Positions 1 to 11,060 of a stretch of DNA of 64,000 nt are shown piece after piece. A model generated the notes under the pieces. The model ran no database searches and had not been told where the DNA came from. It saw only the letters and a list, made by a program, of their open reading frames with translations. The stretch comes from Spongilla lacustris. Taxonomy: Eukaryota > Porifera > Demospongiae > Spongillida > Spongillidae. Location: contig OX442419.1 of assembly GCA_949361645.1 (NCBI GenBank), forward strand, positions 8,049,377-8,113,376, in the 5' to 3' direction. Made by a program: the position numbers and the translations under genes. Within the stretch, counting starts at the first letter, position 1; every line of letters starts with the position of its first letter.

Positions 1-1354
1 CTCTGTTTGGTCTTGTATACTTGAGTACACAACGAAAATATCAATGACACTGCATCTCTCCCCTAAAGATTCATGCACTTGGCAATATTTTATGACAAGA
101 ACATTACACAATTTGCATAATAAAAAAGAATGACAGATATTGGAATAAAAATAGTCAGTTTGCAATGAATCTACTGAGGGAACAGTAAAGTTAGTTCCAA
201 CGAGCTCTTGCACAGAATATCGAAGGCTCAGCAGGAAGTGTTCCATTGAGGTTGGTGTGTTTTCTTTCTAGTCATCAAATATACTTGGTGTGACCAGTCA
301 ATACTGTTGTGAGGGAAAGAGAGAGCAAATTGAGTGCTGGTGTACCAAGGAATGTTCCACATGTATACCACATAGACTCATGCAAACCACACAGCCAGTC
401 CACAAAATGAATTAATAAAGAGCATTCGCTGCACACCTGGGAGGGGAGTATCTTTATTGTCAGCCAAATTGCGAGATGTGACTGGGTTATTTGTATCTAA
501 AAAAAAATTAATAAATGCATGGATGCACAATAATATATTAATTAAAGAACCAAATTAGCCACTAAACAGAACAATCCAGCAGTATAGGGAAGATATTTGC
601 AAAAATCCAGGTCATGTTGGCTAGCTCTACAATTGAATGATGTGGCGAAACATGCACGCTGAATACATACATGTAATTGCAAAGAGCTCAAAATCCAAAC
701 TTCTTTTATTCACAAAGGCATATGCTAATTAAAACATTTTAACCAAGGTACATGTATCACTCTACCATAGGCAAAACATTATTCACCAACAATAGCACTG
801 CTCAATGCATGATGAGCCTGATATTGCAGCTCTAGTGGTTAAGCCTGCCATATCATCCTTGATCTAGGACAGTTACATGTAGGTATCTGGATCTAGGACA
901 TGGAGATGGGAGACTAAGGTTAAAAATGAGGAACAATTTCAAGTTTTTTTTTTTTTTAAATACATAAGGCGAGCTCCTTGACTTACAACTACCACCATAT
1001 CTAATATGTGGACATCAATTTCATACAAACGAATTTTAAAAACTTCAAGCAATTTACGCATGTTAAAATTAAAAAGCAGCAGTGAATTTCTAACACGTCA
1101 GAATGAAAGTACAGCTCCAATAACCAGCTTTCAGAAATCTACATGCACATGTGTATGCTATTCAAGGTGCAAAAAATAAGTAAGAAGAATGCAAAAACCA
1201 GTGCAAGGCAAAGAAAATCAAGTTCATAAATTAATTCAGTGTCCTACCTATCCTGGTTGTCCCACTACATGTATGTTTAATACAAAGATACAAGCAATCA
1301 ATCACTATCAAGTTATTAAGGCCATAGATAACTATGGCTGTGCAGCCCCTCCAC

Positions 1355-1360
1355 ACTCAC

Positions 1361-1395
<35 letters not shown>

Positions 1396-1399
1396 CACA

Positions 1400-1434
<35 letters not shown>

Positions 1435-1435
1435 T
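1355..1435. repeat. CA microsatellite
   Basis: Almost pure CA dinucleotide run with occasional AAAC or ATAC interruptions. The copies at 17,835-17,925 (as GT) and 24,833-24,890 differ in length and interruptions, as expected for slippage after duplication. Open frames here are only His-Thr repeats and are not genes. Confidence 0.95.
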
Positions 1436-2187
1436 GATTAGACAGCTTTCAGGTTCAAGATTATTTTTGATTATTAAATTGGACCACTATTAACATACCA
1501 TTTAATTATAACACAGAGGACTGTAATATTACATATGCTAATGTGCAGGCTAGAACCGTTGCTCTGTTTAATGGCAGATGTTGATACCCTGTATAACCTT
1601 TTGAATCATGGATGCAATCTTAGAGTGTATGTAGCCTTTGGATACCTTCATCTAACTAAAGCAGGCTAGTAGAGTTAACAAATTGAAACATACGCAAGAG
1701 TTGAAGCAGAAGCTCAACAGTCCGGTGCTCATCACCCAGCAGGTCTGGAAAGAACACAGAGGACCAGAAGCACACACACATACATACACAAATACTCACA
1801 CACACACACATACTCACACACATGCACACTGCAGACACATGTACGCAGGCCTACATGTACACGCACATCTCACCAGACCAGGTACAAGATATTCCCGACA
1901 ATGTCAGCTGACTATGGCAGATGTACCAGGCGCAGATCACCTAATTATTACTCCACCCCTGTTCCCTTCCATGCTTCCAATGTTTGCTTTTTTTTCTTCA
2001 CCGCAACGTCTATTTATAAAAATTCATTTTGGTGGTGGCAACAGCATTCCCTATAGTCAAATATGAGTGAATGGCACTGATGAGCAGGTACTCTTGTATT
2101 GTACACACTTTTGTTATTATGTCACAGCTGTGACAAACTTGTGTCCACCCCTACAGATGACAATAAATGGTGTCCAGGGGGGTATAG

Positions 2188-2205
2188 GGTGTGTGTGTTT
2201 GTGTG

Positions 2206-2293
<88 letters not shown>

Positions 2294-2322
2294 TGTTGTG
2301 TGTGTGCGTGTGTGCGTGTGTG
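2188..2322. repeat. Long GT microsatellite
   Basis: GT dinucleotide run of roughly 130 bases, flanked by further GT blocks at 2,470-2,496 and 2,573-2,588 and a poly-G run to about 2,603. The corresponding run in copy 2 (16,990-17,070) is much shorter and that in copy 3 (25,800-25,892) is intermediate. The locus is therefore length-variable between duplicates. Confidence 0.95.
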
Positions 2323-2323
2323 T

Positions 2324-2478
2324 CACTGTGTAATAAGGGTTGTTATACACTGTGTATAACATCAATTAGCGGTGTATAACACTGCGTATTGAGACGTTAT
2401 ACACACGTATACGCAATAACGTCTATATACACACTGTTATACAGTAGTGTATAACAATACCTTTTTCATAGTGTGTGT
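2324..2478. mobile_element. CACTA/EnSpm-like MITE
   Basis: The block begins CACTGTGTAATAAGGG and ends with the imperfect reverse complement of CACACTATGAAAAAGG. Both ends are followed inwards by TTGTTATACAC. The interior is packed with short GTGTATAAC and GTTATACAC motifs in both orientations, like the subterminal repeats of CACTA elements. It is present in copy 1 and in copy 2 (about 16,868-16,988) but absent at the matching place in copy 3 (about 25,885), where the GT run passes straight into GGAAATAACAAAAGC. The TSD cannot be defined inside GT repeats. Confidence 0.5.
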
Positions 2479-3002
2479 GTGTGTGTGTGTGTGTGTTTGG
2501 AAATAACAAAAGCTTGGCCAGGGAGGTGTAACCAAATAGAAGCTCGTCCAGGAGTATTTAAAAGTATGCTCCAGGTGTGTGTGTGTGTGGGGGGGGGGGG
2601 GGGTGGTTACGTTTGCCATTTGTAGGGATCTATTGGTGAAATAATGGAATAGCCCATGCCAGTTTGCTGATATTCATCGATCCCCCTCCCCCTCCCCCCG
2701 CCTCCTACCTTTCGCAAAGTTCTCCTAGTGCCTGCCATATGCTTCCTCTGTCGGGTCTGACTTGCAGAAGTGTTTCAACGGGTCGAGAACTGCACGTGCC
2801 GGACCCTGATTATGTAGTGATATAATCATACTTTATAGGGTTTAGTGCTGTAACCTATTGAAATTAGAAACTCTCATGAGTAGCAAGTACTAAAGTAGCA
2901 GCGTTAAACGCACCTCAAGATATAAGTAGATGACTCGATCGATAGTTCGACATTGTGATGGCGGGGCACGGGTTGTAGAACTAGGGCACGGCAGCTGTGT
3001 AG

Positions 3003-3105
3003 TAGTCTCGTACCCAGACCCAAACGTACGTAAGCATTATCGCTTACAGTATAATAGCGTGATGTTAATACTGTACGTGTATCGTTACGTAATACATTTG
3101 GGTCT
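3003..3105. mobile_element. MULE-like MITE, 3'-truncated copy
   Basis: Begins TAGTCTCGTACCCAGACCC and ends abruptly after ATTTGGGTCT. The matching element in copy 3 (28,617-28,733) keeps the complete inverted end, so copy 1 has lost 12 bases of the right terminus. Confidence 0.65.
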
Positions 3106-3250
3106 AGCGTTGTAGGCTGTAGCGAGTGTAGGGCACGGGCAACTTCGTACGTTGTAGGGCACGGCAGCTTTGTAGGTTGTAGGGCACGGCAGCTTTGTAG
3201 GCTGTAGGGCACGGGCAACTTAGTACGTTGTAGGGCACGGCAGCTTGGTA
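3105..3250. repeat. Minisatellite, about 31-base unit containing TGTAGGGCACGG
   Basis: About five imperfect tandem units, each with TAGGGCACGGCAGCTT or TAGGGCACGGGCAACTT. The array is repeated in copy 3 at 28,735-28,880. From here to the first ankyrin exon (4,177) I see no convincing gene. A 34-codon frame begins in a favourable context (CCCACCATGG, 3,658) but has no other support. Confidence 0.75.
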
Positions 3251-4176
3251 GGGAGGGGACAAATCGTACACTATTCTAATAGATGCACCCCAAGATTGGG
3301 GTAAAATTAAATACGGGGCCCGCGGTGGGGAAAATTTTTCATGAATATTGACACTAACGGCGTTCCATAATGTTAATGGTTTGAATCTTTCGGCGCAATC
3401 AATGGTGATATTTTCATAAGCTGCAAGTGGATGAAGATGTTTTTCCCTACCCACACGGCATTGCGTAACAAAATGGTCAGATATACAATTCGGTTTTTAT
3501 CTGATATTAATAGCTTCTTCCATATCCCCATGTGCTCACCATCAATAAACTTCCCGATTGCACAACGTACCGTTTTGGACTCGCATGTGACGCTGACGTA
3601 ACGTTGATATTGTTTATATGCCCACATTTTATGACGTTTATTTGTTTATACGCCCACCATGGAAAAGGGTCATCGTCTCATCGATCCAACCAGACTGGAA
3701 CCGCAACAGGAAAAAATTTCTTGTTGTAATATGTGGATACGCAAGGGTGTGGCTACGCCGGACTAGTGGTAGGCAAGAATGCTCGCTGCGAAGAAGTTAA
3801 AAGTCGGTACGATTTTAAAAAGGTGTTTGAGTAATGGACAATTAAGAGTCTTGAACTTGTCTTTGTAAAAGCATTGGACGCCCCTCGATGACCTAGCTGT
3901 GACGTACGTTGCTCTTAAGCTTTCAGTAGGCCTAATGTAGCACGTAGCTATAGCGGATAAAAGATAGGAACAAAATGGACTAGTAGGAAAATGGTGGGTA
4001 GGCTACCCGACTGATCGGTTGAGTGCAATTAACCCTTAACCGAATAGTCGGTTACTAAAGCATAACTTCAATTAGGCCTATGTACATGTAGGCCTAGAGC
4101 GTATGAACTGTCACGTTCAGATGTACGCTGTACATGTACTGGTACGTATAAATGAATATGATGATCTTCAGAACAG

Positions 4177-4263
4177 AAGCTTCGAGATGCGGCAAAGAGG
4201 GGTGATGTTGACGAGGTGAAGAGGTTGATTGGAAATGGTGTATCTGTAAATTCCCAGGATGGG
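4177..4263 (+). CDS. Ankyrin-repeat gene, N-terminal capping-repeat exon (copy 1)
   Basis: This 87-base exon is bounded by CAG before 4,177 and GTAAGC after 4,263. It encodes 29 residues beginning KLRDAAKRGDVDEVKRLI and ending VNSQDG, a typical first helix-turn-helix of an ankyrin domain. Both boundaries fall between codons (phase 0), matching the downstream 102-base ankyrin exons. The next exon in this copy is 5,461-5,562. The first coding exon upstream was not found. Ankyrin repeats are protein-protein interaction modules; nothing here tells the partner. The copy 3 counterpart is 29,804-29,890 and differs by two substitutions. Confidence 0.72.
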
Positions 4264-5460
4264 GTAAGCAGATTCAGTGATTGTACGTGTACGTGTATAG
4301 AGTATTATACATGTGTGATTTGCCTTGTTTTTTGCTTTGTGAATTTTTATGAAGGATATTACTCGTTTCACCACAGATATTAGAACCTAAACGTTCTCTA
4401 GTAGAAAGTTGGTGGCATATAAATCAGAGATATCTATATTTAGCATACTCCTCAGGATGCTCTATTTTATGCTACACATGTTCCTCTTACATAGCCCTAA
4501 TCCGCAGAGGAAATTCCTCTCTTTTCGGACCATTCCCGATGTCAACTTTTCGCCTTATCACCCGTCCACATTGTCCTTCCATCCAGGTGTCCGTCTCCAA
4601 ATAAGAGCGCACCACGAGACATCATCAGGGCTAGGGTTTCAGCCAAAGGTGCGGCGACGTGGCCAGCCTACGCATACCGATCGGGCAGGGATGTGATTGC
4701 TCCAAAGAATAGAAAACTCAACTCAAGCAACCGTCTAACCGCACGTGTTTTATGTAAATATAGGCCTATTTTCCTGGTACAATCTTGTTTCCATGCTTTT
4801 TACAACGCCATTGTCCAGTTCAATCCTATATGCCACCAACTTTCTGGTAGAGAATGTATTTTTTTTACTTGTTTCGTAAGTTTATTTTTTCCCTCCAGTG
4901 GTACTGTAATACAGAAATTGGAAGAGAAGGGTCAGGGGTGTATTTCTGCATGCAAAATTAAAACTTTTGACGGTGGTCAAATGTCAAGATTTTTCCACAC
5001 AAATGTTAGCATGATTAGTTCATCCACTCAAAAGATTAGTAGCAGATATTAAAGTTTTCATAGCTGCTATACACCCAACAAAATGACCAGATTAATGATG
5101 ATAGTTATAACAGTTAGTTATGTAGTGGCCAAATCCTCCACATGCACCTCGGCCTCTCCTCCTCTTTTCCAACCTCCTCCTTCTCCCTGGTCCAGGCCTC
5201 CTCTGCCTCTAAATGCTACTTACTCTAAATGCTACTTTCTTTAAATTTTCAATGTGGTACATGTACATGTATGTGCACATTGTATGGCAGTGTTTAGTGG
5301 GCAGAAAACTACATGTGTGTAAACCAAGGCTATCCATGTACTACATATACATGTGTACAATGTAATTGATTGTACATGTACCACTATATTCATGTTGATG
5401 ACCATGTGCAACATTATACCCACCATGTTGGCTGAACTACATGTATTGTACCCACTCCAG

Positions 5461-5562
5461 GATGGCTATACTCCATTACACCTTGCTGCAGAGATAGGTC
5501 ATACTACTTGTGTGGACCATCTCCTTTCCACTCCTGGTATTGATGTGAACATTAAGAATAGG
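5461..5562 (+). CDS. Ankyrin-repeat exon (copy 1)
   Basis: A 102-base, phase 0 exon preceded by CCCACTCCAG and followed by GTGAGTTGG. It encodes one 34-residue ankyrin repeat with the hallmark GYTPLHLAAEIGHTTCV and the loop TPGIDVNIK. It differs from copy 3 (31,083-31,184) at a few bases (AAGAATAGG against AAGGATGGG at the end). Because copy 1 then runs into unrelated sequence at about 6,075, this copy of the gene is probably truncated to two exons. Confidence 0.75.
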
Positions 5563-5812
5563 GTGAGTTGGTATAGATGCAGGATGGGCAGGGTAGGGTA
5601 GGGGGAGGAGTACTAGGGGGAGTATGGAGGACAAGACTTAATGTCTCAATGTTGATAGTATGAAAGTGGAAAAGATCAATTACTGCACATTATGTGGCAG
5701 TATAGTTGGCAGAAAACTACATGTGTGTATAAACCCTTGTGGTATCATGTTTGAAAGGCTATCCATGTACTACATGTAGATGTGTACATTGTACCCACCA
5801 TGTTGACTGGAC

Positions 5813-6075
5813 TACAGTGGAGATCGTGATAGTTGGACAAAAAAAATTGACATTATATTTACTTGAATAACAATAACCACATGTGATACTGAAAATCTAA
5901 CTGCACAGATACAGGTTATATAATTGCCATCAAATAGACAAAAATATGGTGTATCACGTGACTGTCATGTTCTACAACTTTCGTTTTCAGTGACCCCAGT
6001 CTTGTCAACTGAGTTTTGCTATATACTATCACTCGATCAGGATGATTATTGGGATTTAGCTTAAGCACTAACCTA
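5813..6075. mobile_element. Left part of a non-autonomous TIR element (truncated)
   Basis: Starts AGATCGTGATAGTTGGAC and matches 31,436 onwards in copy 3, including the inner block with TTTCGTTTTCAGTGACCC. Copy 1 leaves the element at GCTTAAGCACTAACC and continues with unrelated sequence, so the right end is missing. Confidence 0.55.
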
Positions 6076-6930
6076 GGTTGCGTAGGTTGATACGTGTGTG
6101 ACGTCGGTACAGACATAAAGTTGTGAGACCGTATGTAAGTTATCAGTGTACGTCCTACGTCGTAACCCCCTCCCTCCCTCCCTCCCACCCTCCCCCCCCC
6201 ACTCCGCCCCCTGCCTTAGCCTGTAGAGCGCTGAGTTAGTTAAATGCAAAAGTTGGGCTATGCGTCCACCTAGCGTTGAGCACGTGGATATTGCTTTACC
6301 TCTTTATGGTTGAACGGTGTAACAGGGAGGCCAGGGAAAGGTAAAAAAAAATGCGCGCCCAATTTTGCGGTGTAAAAAATTATTAACTGCAGGTAATGAA
6401 TAATTAATGAGGAGACATGTGGGAAACCAGAAACCATCGAAATATCTATGAATGATTGATATCCACCTAAACTACACCAATGCCCAGCCGTATTTGTCAA
6501 AAAGGAAATCAGGGAGCTAGTTTGTTGGGTATAGTTGCGCTTATAAATGGGACTATAGTACTGACGGTTTGAAGTTTTGGGTGAAGTTGCACTTGCAAGG
6601 ACGCTGACTCTGTGATCTGCTCTGTTCATCAGCCAGCATTAGAAACATGTGACAAGTATTTTTCATCATTACTAAAAAAATCTGTTCAGGATTCTAATAA
6701 CACCACTGTGCTAGCCGTGTTAGTAAATCGCATGGTGTATGTGGAAGATTTTTTTATGACAGTGTCAACAATGAGGTCATGTATTACATATGTTACAAAA
6801 AAAAAACTCTTACTCATACATGTACAGAGAAAGTTGTTAATTTCATAGTCATACATGTATGTATGTATGTTTTATAGATTCAGCATTCTTTGAATGTCTT
6901 CCATGGTCTACGGGTGTGGATATTCAGTTT
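6076..6930. other. Intergenic sequence without recognisable gene
   Basis: AT-rich with a C-rich patch at 6,165-6,210. Short open frames (for example 6,612-6,848) show no domain, splice context or repeat in the other copies. I see nothing supportable. Confidence 0.5.
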
Positions 6931-6936
6931 GTGAGG

Positions 6937-7328
6937 ATGCTGGTCTGTCATCAAGAATGGCCGAGTCACTAGGCCAGTTCTTTACAAAACACTACAGCAA
7001 AATCTAGTCAGTGCCACTAAAATCCATCAGGATTTAAAGTACTAACCTATATTGTAGCCTCAAGTACGTGTTCAAAAATTTTGTGATTTTATCTACAAGG
7101 TTAATCACTGATGATTGGATAGGTATGGACCAATCCTGCTCTTCAGAGCCAATCAGAGGACAGGGGCAAGGAGGTGGCCTAGCTGGAACCTTGCACCAAA
7201 TCAGTTAATTGCTTATATCTTATTTTACCCAATCAAAATATTACAATGGGAGCACTTGAATTGCTGATTTTGTAAAGAACTGGCCTGGTGACACGACCAT
7301 TCTTGATGACGGACCAGCATCCTCAAAG
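6937..7328. mobile_element. Palindromic MITE
   Basis: The left end, TGAGGATGCTGGTCTGTCAT, mirrors the right end ATGACGGACCAGCATCCTCA. The mirror continues inwards for about 55 bases (AAGAATGG, CCAGTTCTTTACAAAA). No coding capacity and no clear TSD. It lies in the block present only in copy 1. Confidence 0.6.
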
Positions 7329-7754
7329 TCAAGGACTTGAGGAAAGTGAAATGATAGTTAATCAATGGAAATTAGTCTCAGGCTGATTGGCATGAAATTA
7401 AGTAATTTATACACGCAACGCCAATTAAAATCTTGATGTAATAATTTCTCTCCATATATTTTTGCAGGTACTGGAGATGGTGAGGAAAAAGTGATATCTC
7501 ATGCAGGGGAAATGTATTTCATGTATGGTAGCATTATTGGAGGCTTGCCAAGCAACTGTATAGAGGGAGACATGAAGAACTGCTTGTCAAGATGTAATGA
7601 CCCTGACTCCATTTTCAAGATTGTGCTCATTGTCTCATCAGTAGAGAACAATTGTATTTGAACACCATAGGCCTTTTATTTGTACTGCAAACGCATGTTA
7701 TTTGATATAAAGTAATGTGGATGTACTTATTATTCGTTCCCCTTCGCTAATTAC

Positions 7755-7950
7755 ATGCAGACATGTCTGATCTATGCTTTGCGCAGGGCAATTCCAGGAT
7801 TGTTCTGATCCATGCTTTGCGCACGAGCAATCCCAGGATTGCGCGGCCAATCCATGGTTTGTACCACAAACCATGGATCGAGGGTTTGCGCAGGACAATC
7901 CCGGGATTGCGCAACAAATCCACGCTTTGCGCGTAACATATATAAAGGTG
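7755..7950. repeat. Cluster of short interleaved palindromes (copy 1)
   Basis: Repeated words ATGCTTTGCGCA, CAATCCCAGGATTG and AATCCATGGTTTGT alternate, several of them self-complementary. The block AATCCATGGTTTGT-ACC-ACAAACCATGGAT forms a hairpin. The same block is at 15,580-15,765 in copy 2. The open frames through it are a by-product of the repeats. Confidence 0.65.
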
Positions 7951-7957
7951 TGCTTAC

Positions 7958-8052
7958 ATTTTGAAGTGCTCCTGGACAATATAAACCTCTGCAGGCCTAC
8001 ACTGAGTTTCTCAATGGAAACATTGTTGAAGATCTTCAAATCATCACCACAC
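7958..8052 (-). CDS. Candidate exon 2 of an unrecognised gene (copy 1)
   Basis: Mirror of 15,471-15,565: a 95-base exon with TTTGTTTAG before and GTAAGC after. It encodes CGDDLKIFNNVSIEKLSV, followed by GLQRFILSRSTSK. Its phase joins that of the exon at 8,111-8,227 (AG then G-TGT). I do not recognise the protein. Confidence 0.4.
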
Positions 8053-8110
8053 CTAAACAAAAGAAACATTTATGTGTTATCTGTACTATAATACAGCCTC
8101 TTAAGCTTAC

Positions 8111-8227
8111 CTGGAATCTGTGGTAAAGGCATCAGACAGGTAACTCTTATGCTGCTGTACAGATAAATGATGAAAGTCAGTTGCTGTAAATATTCTGTGC
8201 TCTGACAATTGCATCGAATGACTCAAC
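8111..8227 (-). CDS. Candidate exon 1 of an unrecognised gene (copy 1)
   Basis: Mirror of 15,298-15,414. The exon is 117 bases with an acceptor TTTTAG and donor GTAAGC, encoding LSHSMQLSEHRIFTATDF followed by a Gln/His-rich stretch ending DAFTTDSR. Preserved splice sites and compatible phases in both copies support a real exon pair, possibly a fragment of a larger gene. Confidence 0.4.
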
Positions 8228-8480
8228 CTAAAACAGAAAAGATAAACACAACATGCACACAAATGTGCACACACACATTCATGGCTCCCCCTCCTCAATC
8301 AAGCAGAGGCCCCCAATCCTGGGTACGTTCCTACACAAAAATATTAAAAATAATTATTTTAATAATAATAAAAATACATAACAGATATATATACATTCAT
8401 TAATATTACAAATAATACACTGAAATAACCAATACATTGTGTGTATAAGAATTATACACCAACTGTTAATTTAAAGTAGT

Positions 8481-8905
8481 TTAAGCTACAAGAGTCCGGA
8501 CCATAATTACTCTCACGATGGACCTGGTCAAGGTGAGGTTTAGTTTGCTGTATAATTCAAAGGCAAGGCTGCTCTTAGATTTATGGGAGCCGATGGCAAG
8601 CCGGGTAGCTAGGTGGGAAGCCTCCGTCCCCCAATTTCCATATGTCTCGACTGCCAGAGGGACACACACCCACCCTAACTCACTGCATTTGGGGTCGTTA
8701 GCCCTGTGCTTACGGGCTTCTGCTGATTGAGCTGTGCTGGAGCCTGATGTGGTGCATGCTTGATCCAGTGATGTGATAGAGAGGGGTGATCACACGGTGA
8801 AATCAAAAGCAGCAAATCTGCCATGCAGCAATCCAATCACAAACTAAAACTTCAGCTGGGCGGGACTGAGACCCATCAAACCTGGGGACACCAAGATGTG
8901 CCTGA
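8481..8905 (-). pseudogene. R2-type non-LTR retrotransposon endonuclease fragment (copy 1)
   Basis: The reverse-strand translation shows RPAEVLVRDW, then after a frame break AAFDFTVSSPL, KHRANDPKCSELGWVC and VPLAVETYGNWG, continuing to a stop at 8,481. These match the restriction-like endonuclease C-terminal part of R2-like retrotransposon polymerases as I recall them. The fragment lacks reverse transcriptase and the zinc-binding region and has a frameshift near 8,825, so it is dead. The copy 2 counterpart (14,620-15,044) has an extra stop codon. Confidence 0.6.
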
Positions 8906-9079
8906 TGACAGAAGTCATTGTTTTCATTATGCATGTATACACATACATAAAATTACCTTTAGGTTATCAGCAGCGTGTACATCTTCTATAATGGCTGGTA
9001 CACGTGGCGAACGTTCTCAGGTTCCACAAAAGTGTTTTTCTTATATTATCAGCACTTCTAGCACGTGCCGCTTTTATAA

Positions 9080-9885
9080 ATTTGCATAATGTGACCCAGA
9101 AACAAAGAGGAGTATATATAAGCTCGCCCTAATTCGTACCAACCAGCATACCTTTGTCGTGTTATGCACACACCGCGGCTGCAAACCAGTAACACCTAGT
9201 ACCTAACCTAACGTGGGCATTATTTAGATAGTTTATTAGACATTCCCAAATCCTTACCATTGACATATTACATTTCACGGGAAAAACGATCACGGAAAGG
9301 AGCCAGGCGCGCGAGGAGGTCGAGATGAGATCTTTAAGGCACTACAATACCACAGAGCTCGAGTGTGTCGTACCATAGATCAGAGAAAGAGTGTTCAGAT
9401 ATTTCGATCTACGGTTCAGTGCAAGTATTGATTTACTAGCAACAGTGGAGCACAATCTTGGGTCAAACTGTTTACCAATCATGGGTCAAGCTGTTATTAA
9501 ATCGTGGGTCAAGTTGTTATACAATCTGGATCAGATTGAGGCTACATGCAGACCACAATCAGATTGTTGTTATCAGTTACTCTGATTCAGATTGTGACCC
9601 ACCCCTGCTATAGACTGAAGAGTCCCACCAAGTTTGAATCAGATTGGTAACTTCTGGCTGTTTTTATATCAATAAGAGCCCATCACACATGCGCATGCGC
9701 AGTATATACAATACACAACACAATAATTATTAGTCAACATAGTGTTATGCCACAAGCACCAGATACTGTTCAAATACAGTCCTAGATTGAGACGAACCGT
9801 GGTTTTATAATTATAATTTATAATTGCACATGTACGCCATTGTAGAACACATCATTTTAATTATTAAATTCATGATTGGAGAATG
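9080..9885. other. Non-coding stretch downstream of the hemopexin-like gene (copy 1)
   Basis: Contains a TATATATAAG run at about 9,112 that resembles a plus-strand core promoter, and a cluster of short words around ACAATCTGG and GGGTCAAG at 9,450-9,600. No open frame here has domain or splice support. The same sequence is at 13,640-14,440 in copy 2. Confidence 0.35.
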
Positions 9886-9889
9886 CGCA

Positions 9890-10573
9890 TTAGAAGGGAT
9901 AATCCTTCCATCCGTCTTGGGTCTTGCGCGGTGCTTGCGCTAGATTGTCAGTGAGCAGATTCCACTTGCAGTAAGAATCATCATGAAACATGTAAGCCAT
10001 ATTTTTCGTGTAGTCTGGTCCAACGCCAGGTGGGAAAACAAGTGTCGCATCAACTCGATCAAATGGATACCCAGACCACCCATCTTTAATCTTGCGCGGA
10101 TCTTGCTCTAGCTTGTCAGTGACCAAATTCCACTTGCAGTACGAATCACCATAAAAGATGTAGGCCATATTTTTCGCGTAGCCTGGTCCAACACCGGGTG
10201 GGAAAACAACTGTCGCATCAACTCGATCAAATGGATACCCAGACCACCCATCTTTAATCTTGCGCGGTGCTTGCGCTAGCTTGTCTGTGACCAAATTCCA
10301 CTTGCAGTATGAATCACCATGAAACATGTAGGCCATATTTTGCGTGTAGTCTGGTCCAACACCAGGTGGGAAAACAAGTGTCGCATCAACTCGATCAAAT
10401 GGATACCCAGACCACCCATCTTTAATCTTGCGCGGTGCTTGCGCTAGCGTGTCTGTGATCAAATTCCACTTGCAGTATGAATCACCATTAAACATGTAGG
10501 CCATATTTTGCGTGTAGTCGGGTCCAACACCAGGTGGGAAAACAAGTGTCGCATTCACATGCCCACTAGCCAT
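9890..10573 (-). CDS. Hemopexin-like four-repeat protein (copy 1)
   Basis: A 227-residue protein made of four tandem units of about 56 residues. Each has the order VDATLVFPPGVGP, NMAYMFHGDSYCKWNLVTD, and IKDGWSGYPFDR, matching the hemopexin-repeat pattern (Val-Asp-Ala, aromatic-Phe-Gly-Asp-x-Tyr-x-x-Trp, Gly-Tyr-Pro). One cysteine per repeat. No signal peptide is visible, suggesting a cytosolic protein like plant and fungal hemopexin-fold proteins, or a secretion signal in an unseen exon. The ATG directly follows an acceptor TACTACAG, so the 5' UTR is probably spliced. It differs from the copy 2 protein at two residues. The ligand is unknown. Confidence 0.8.
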   Translation of the reverse strand: MASGHVNATLVFPPGVGPDYTQNMAYMFNGDSYCKWNLITDTLAQAPRKIKDGWSGYPFDRVDATLVFPPGVGPDYTQNMAYMFHGDSYCKWNLVTDKLAQAPRKIKDGWSGYPFDRVDATVVFPPGVGPGYAKNMAYIFYGDSYCKWNLVTDKLEQDPRKIKDGWSGYPFDRVDATLVFPPGVGPDYTKNMAYMFHDDSYCKWNLLTDNLAQAPRKTQDGWKDYPF

Positions 10574-10878
10574 CTGTAGTAATAGTATGTAAGAAAAAAA
10601 AAATCAATTAATGGCTACTTCAAACTTAATTCAAACAAATTCATCCGATGCAGTTTCTCATAGTCTTATGTTTGTGCATTTACTGCATGTTTTTTTCTAT
10701 CGGCTACATCAATGCCCAATACTCCATTCACATGTGTAGTAATAACCATGCAGGCTGATAAACATCAAAGCATTTCGTAACGACCGACCAAGCGCGCTTA
10801 CATACTGCCGTCAACAACTCACTTTAACGTCAATTTTTCCCCTCTTCAGCGATACACGATTTACCAAATAAGCGAGCT

Positions 10879-10885
10879 ATTTATA
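10879..10885 (-). promoter_or_regulatory. TATA-like box of the copy 1 hemopexin-like gene
   Basis: Reverse-strand TATAAAT lies upstream of a candidate 5' UTR exon that ends at a GTGAGT donor at 10,822. The intron would run to the ATG at 10,573. The same arrangement, less a 37-base insertion in the intron, is kept in copy 2. Confidence 0.5.
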
Positions 10886-11060
10886 CACTTTTTAAACCGC
10901 TCAATAGAGGTTTGCAGAGTTAACCGAGGTTAATGGATCGGGTCGAGACGTTGCTACGCCTATACGGCTTCTCAGCCACGGATGCAGTAAGATGACAGGA
11001 AGTTCAGTCGATATTAATCCTCCTCAAAGGGTTTGTGACAATGGGCACAACGGTATGGAA

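Larger units (their letters stand above)
1..11060 (+). repeat. Copy 1 of a three-copy segmental duplication (left arm of inverted repeat IR1)
   Basis: This stretch reappears as reverse complement at 12,505-20,310. Parts of it (about 170-2,962 and 2,962-6,075) reappear directly at 23,588-26,352 and 28,573-31,690. The match is visible base by base at many points, for example 9890-10573 against 12952-13635, and the first bases against 20,283-20,310. Copy 1 keeps an internal block (2,963-7,750) that copy 2 lacks. It contains a hemopexin-like gene, an R2-type endonuclease fragment, two candidate exons of an unknown gene and the first two ankyrin exons. Whether this is true genome structure or uncollapsed haplotypes in the assembly cannot be settled from sequence alone. 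Confidence 0.9.

Noticed and set aside
1189..2619. Open frames of His-Thr or Cys-Val repeats
   Set aside because: They are translations of CA/GT microsatellites and differ in length between the three duplicates.
5916..6629. Minus-strand frames of about 90 to 119 codons
   Set aside because: They run through transposon sequence and non-conserved DNA, with no motif or codon pattern.
9108..9120. TATA-box promoter of a plus-strand gene or ncRNA
   Set aside because: A TATATATAAG run alone is weak evidence and no gene follows it.
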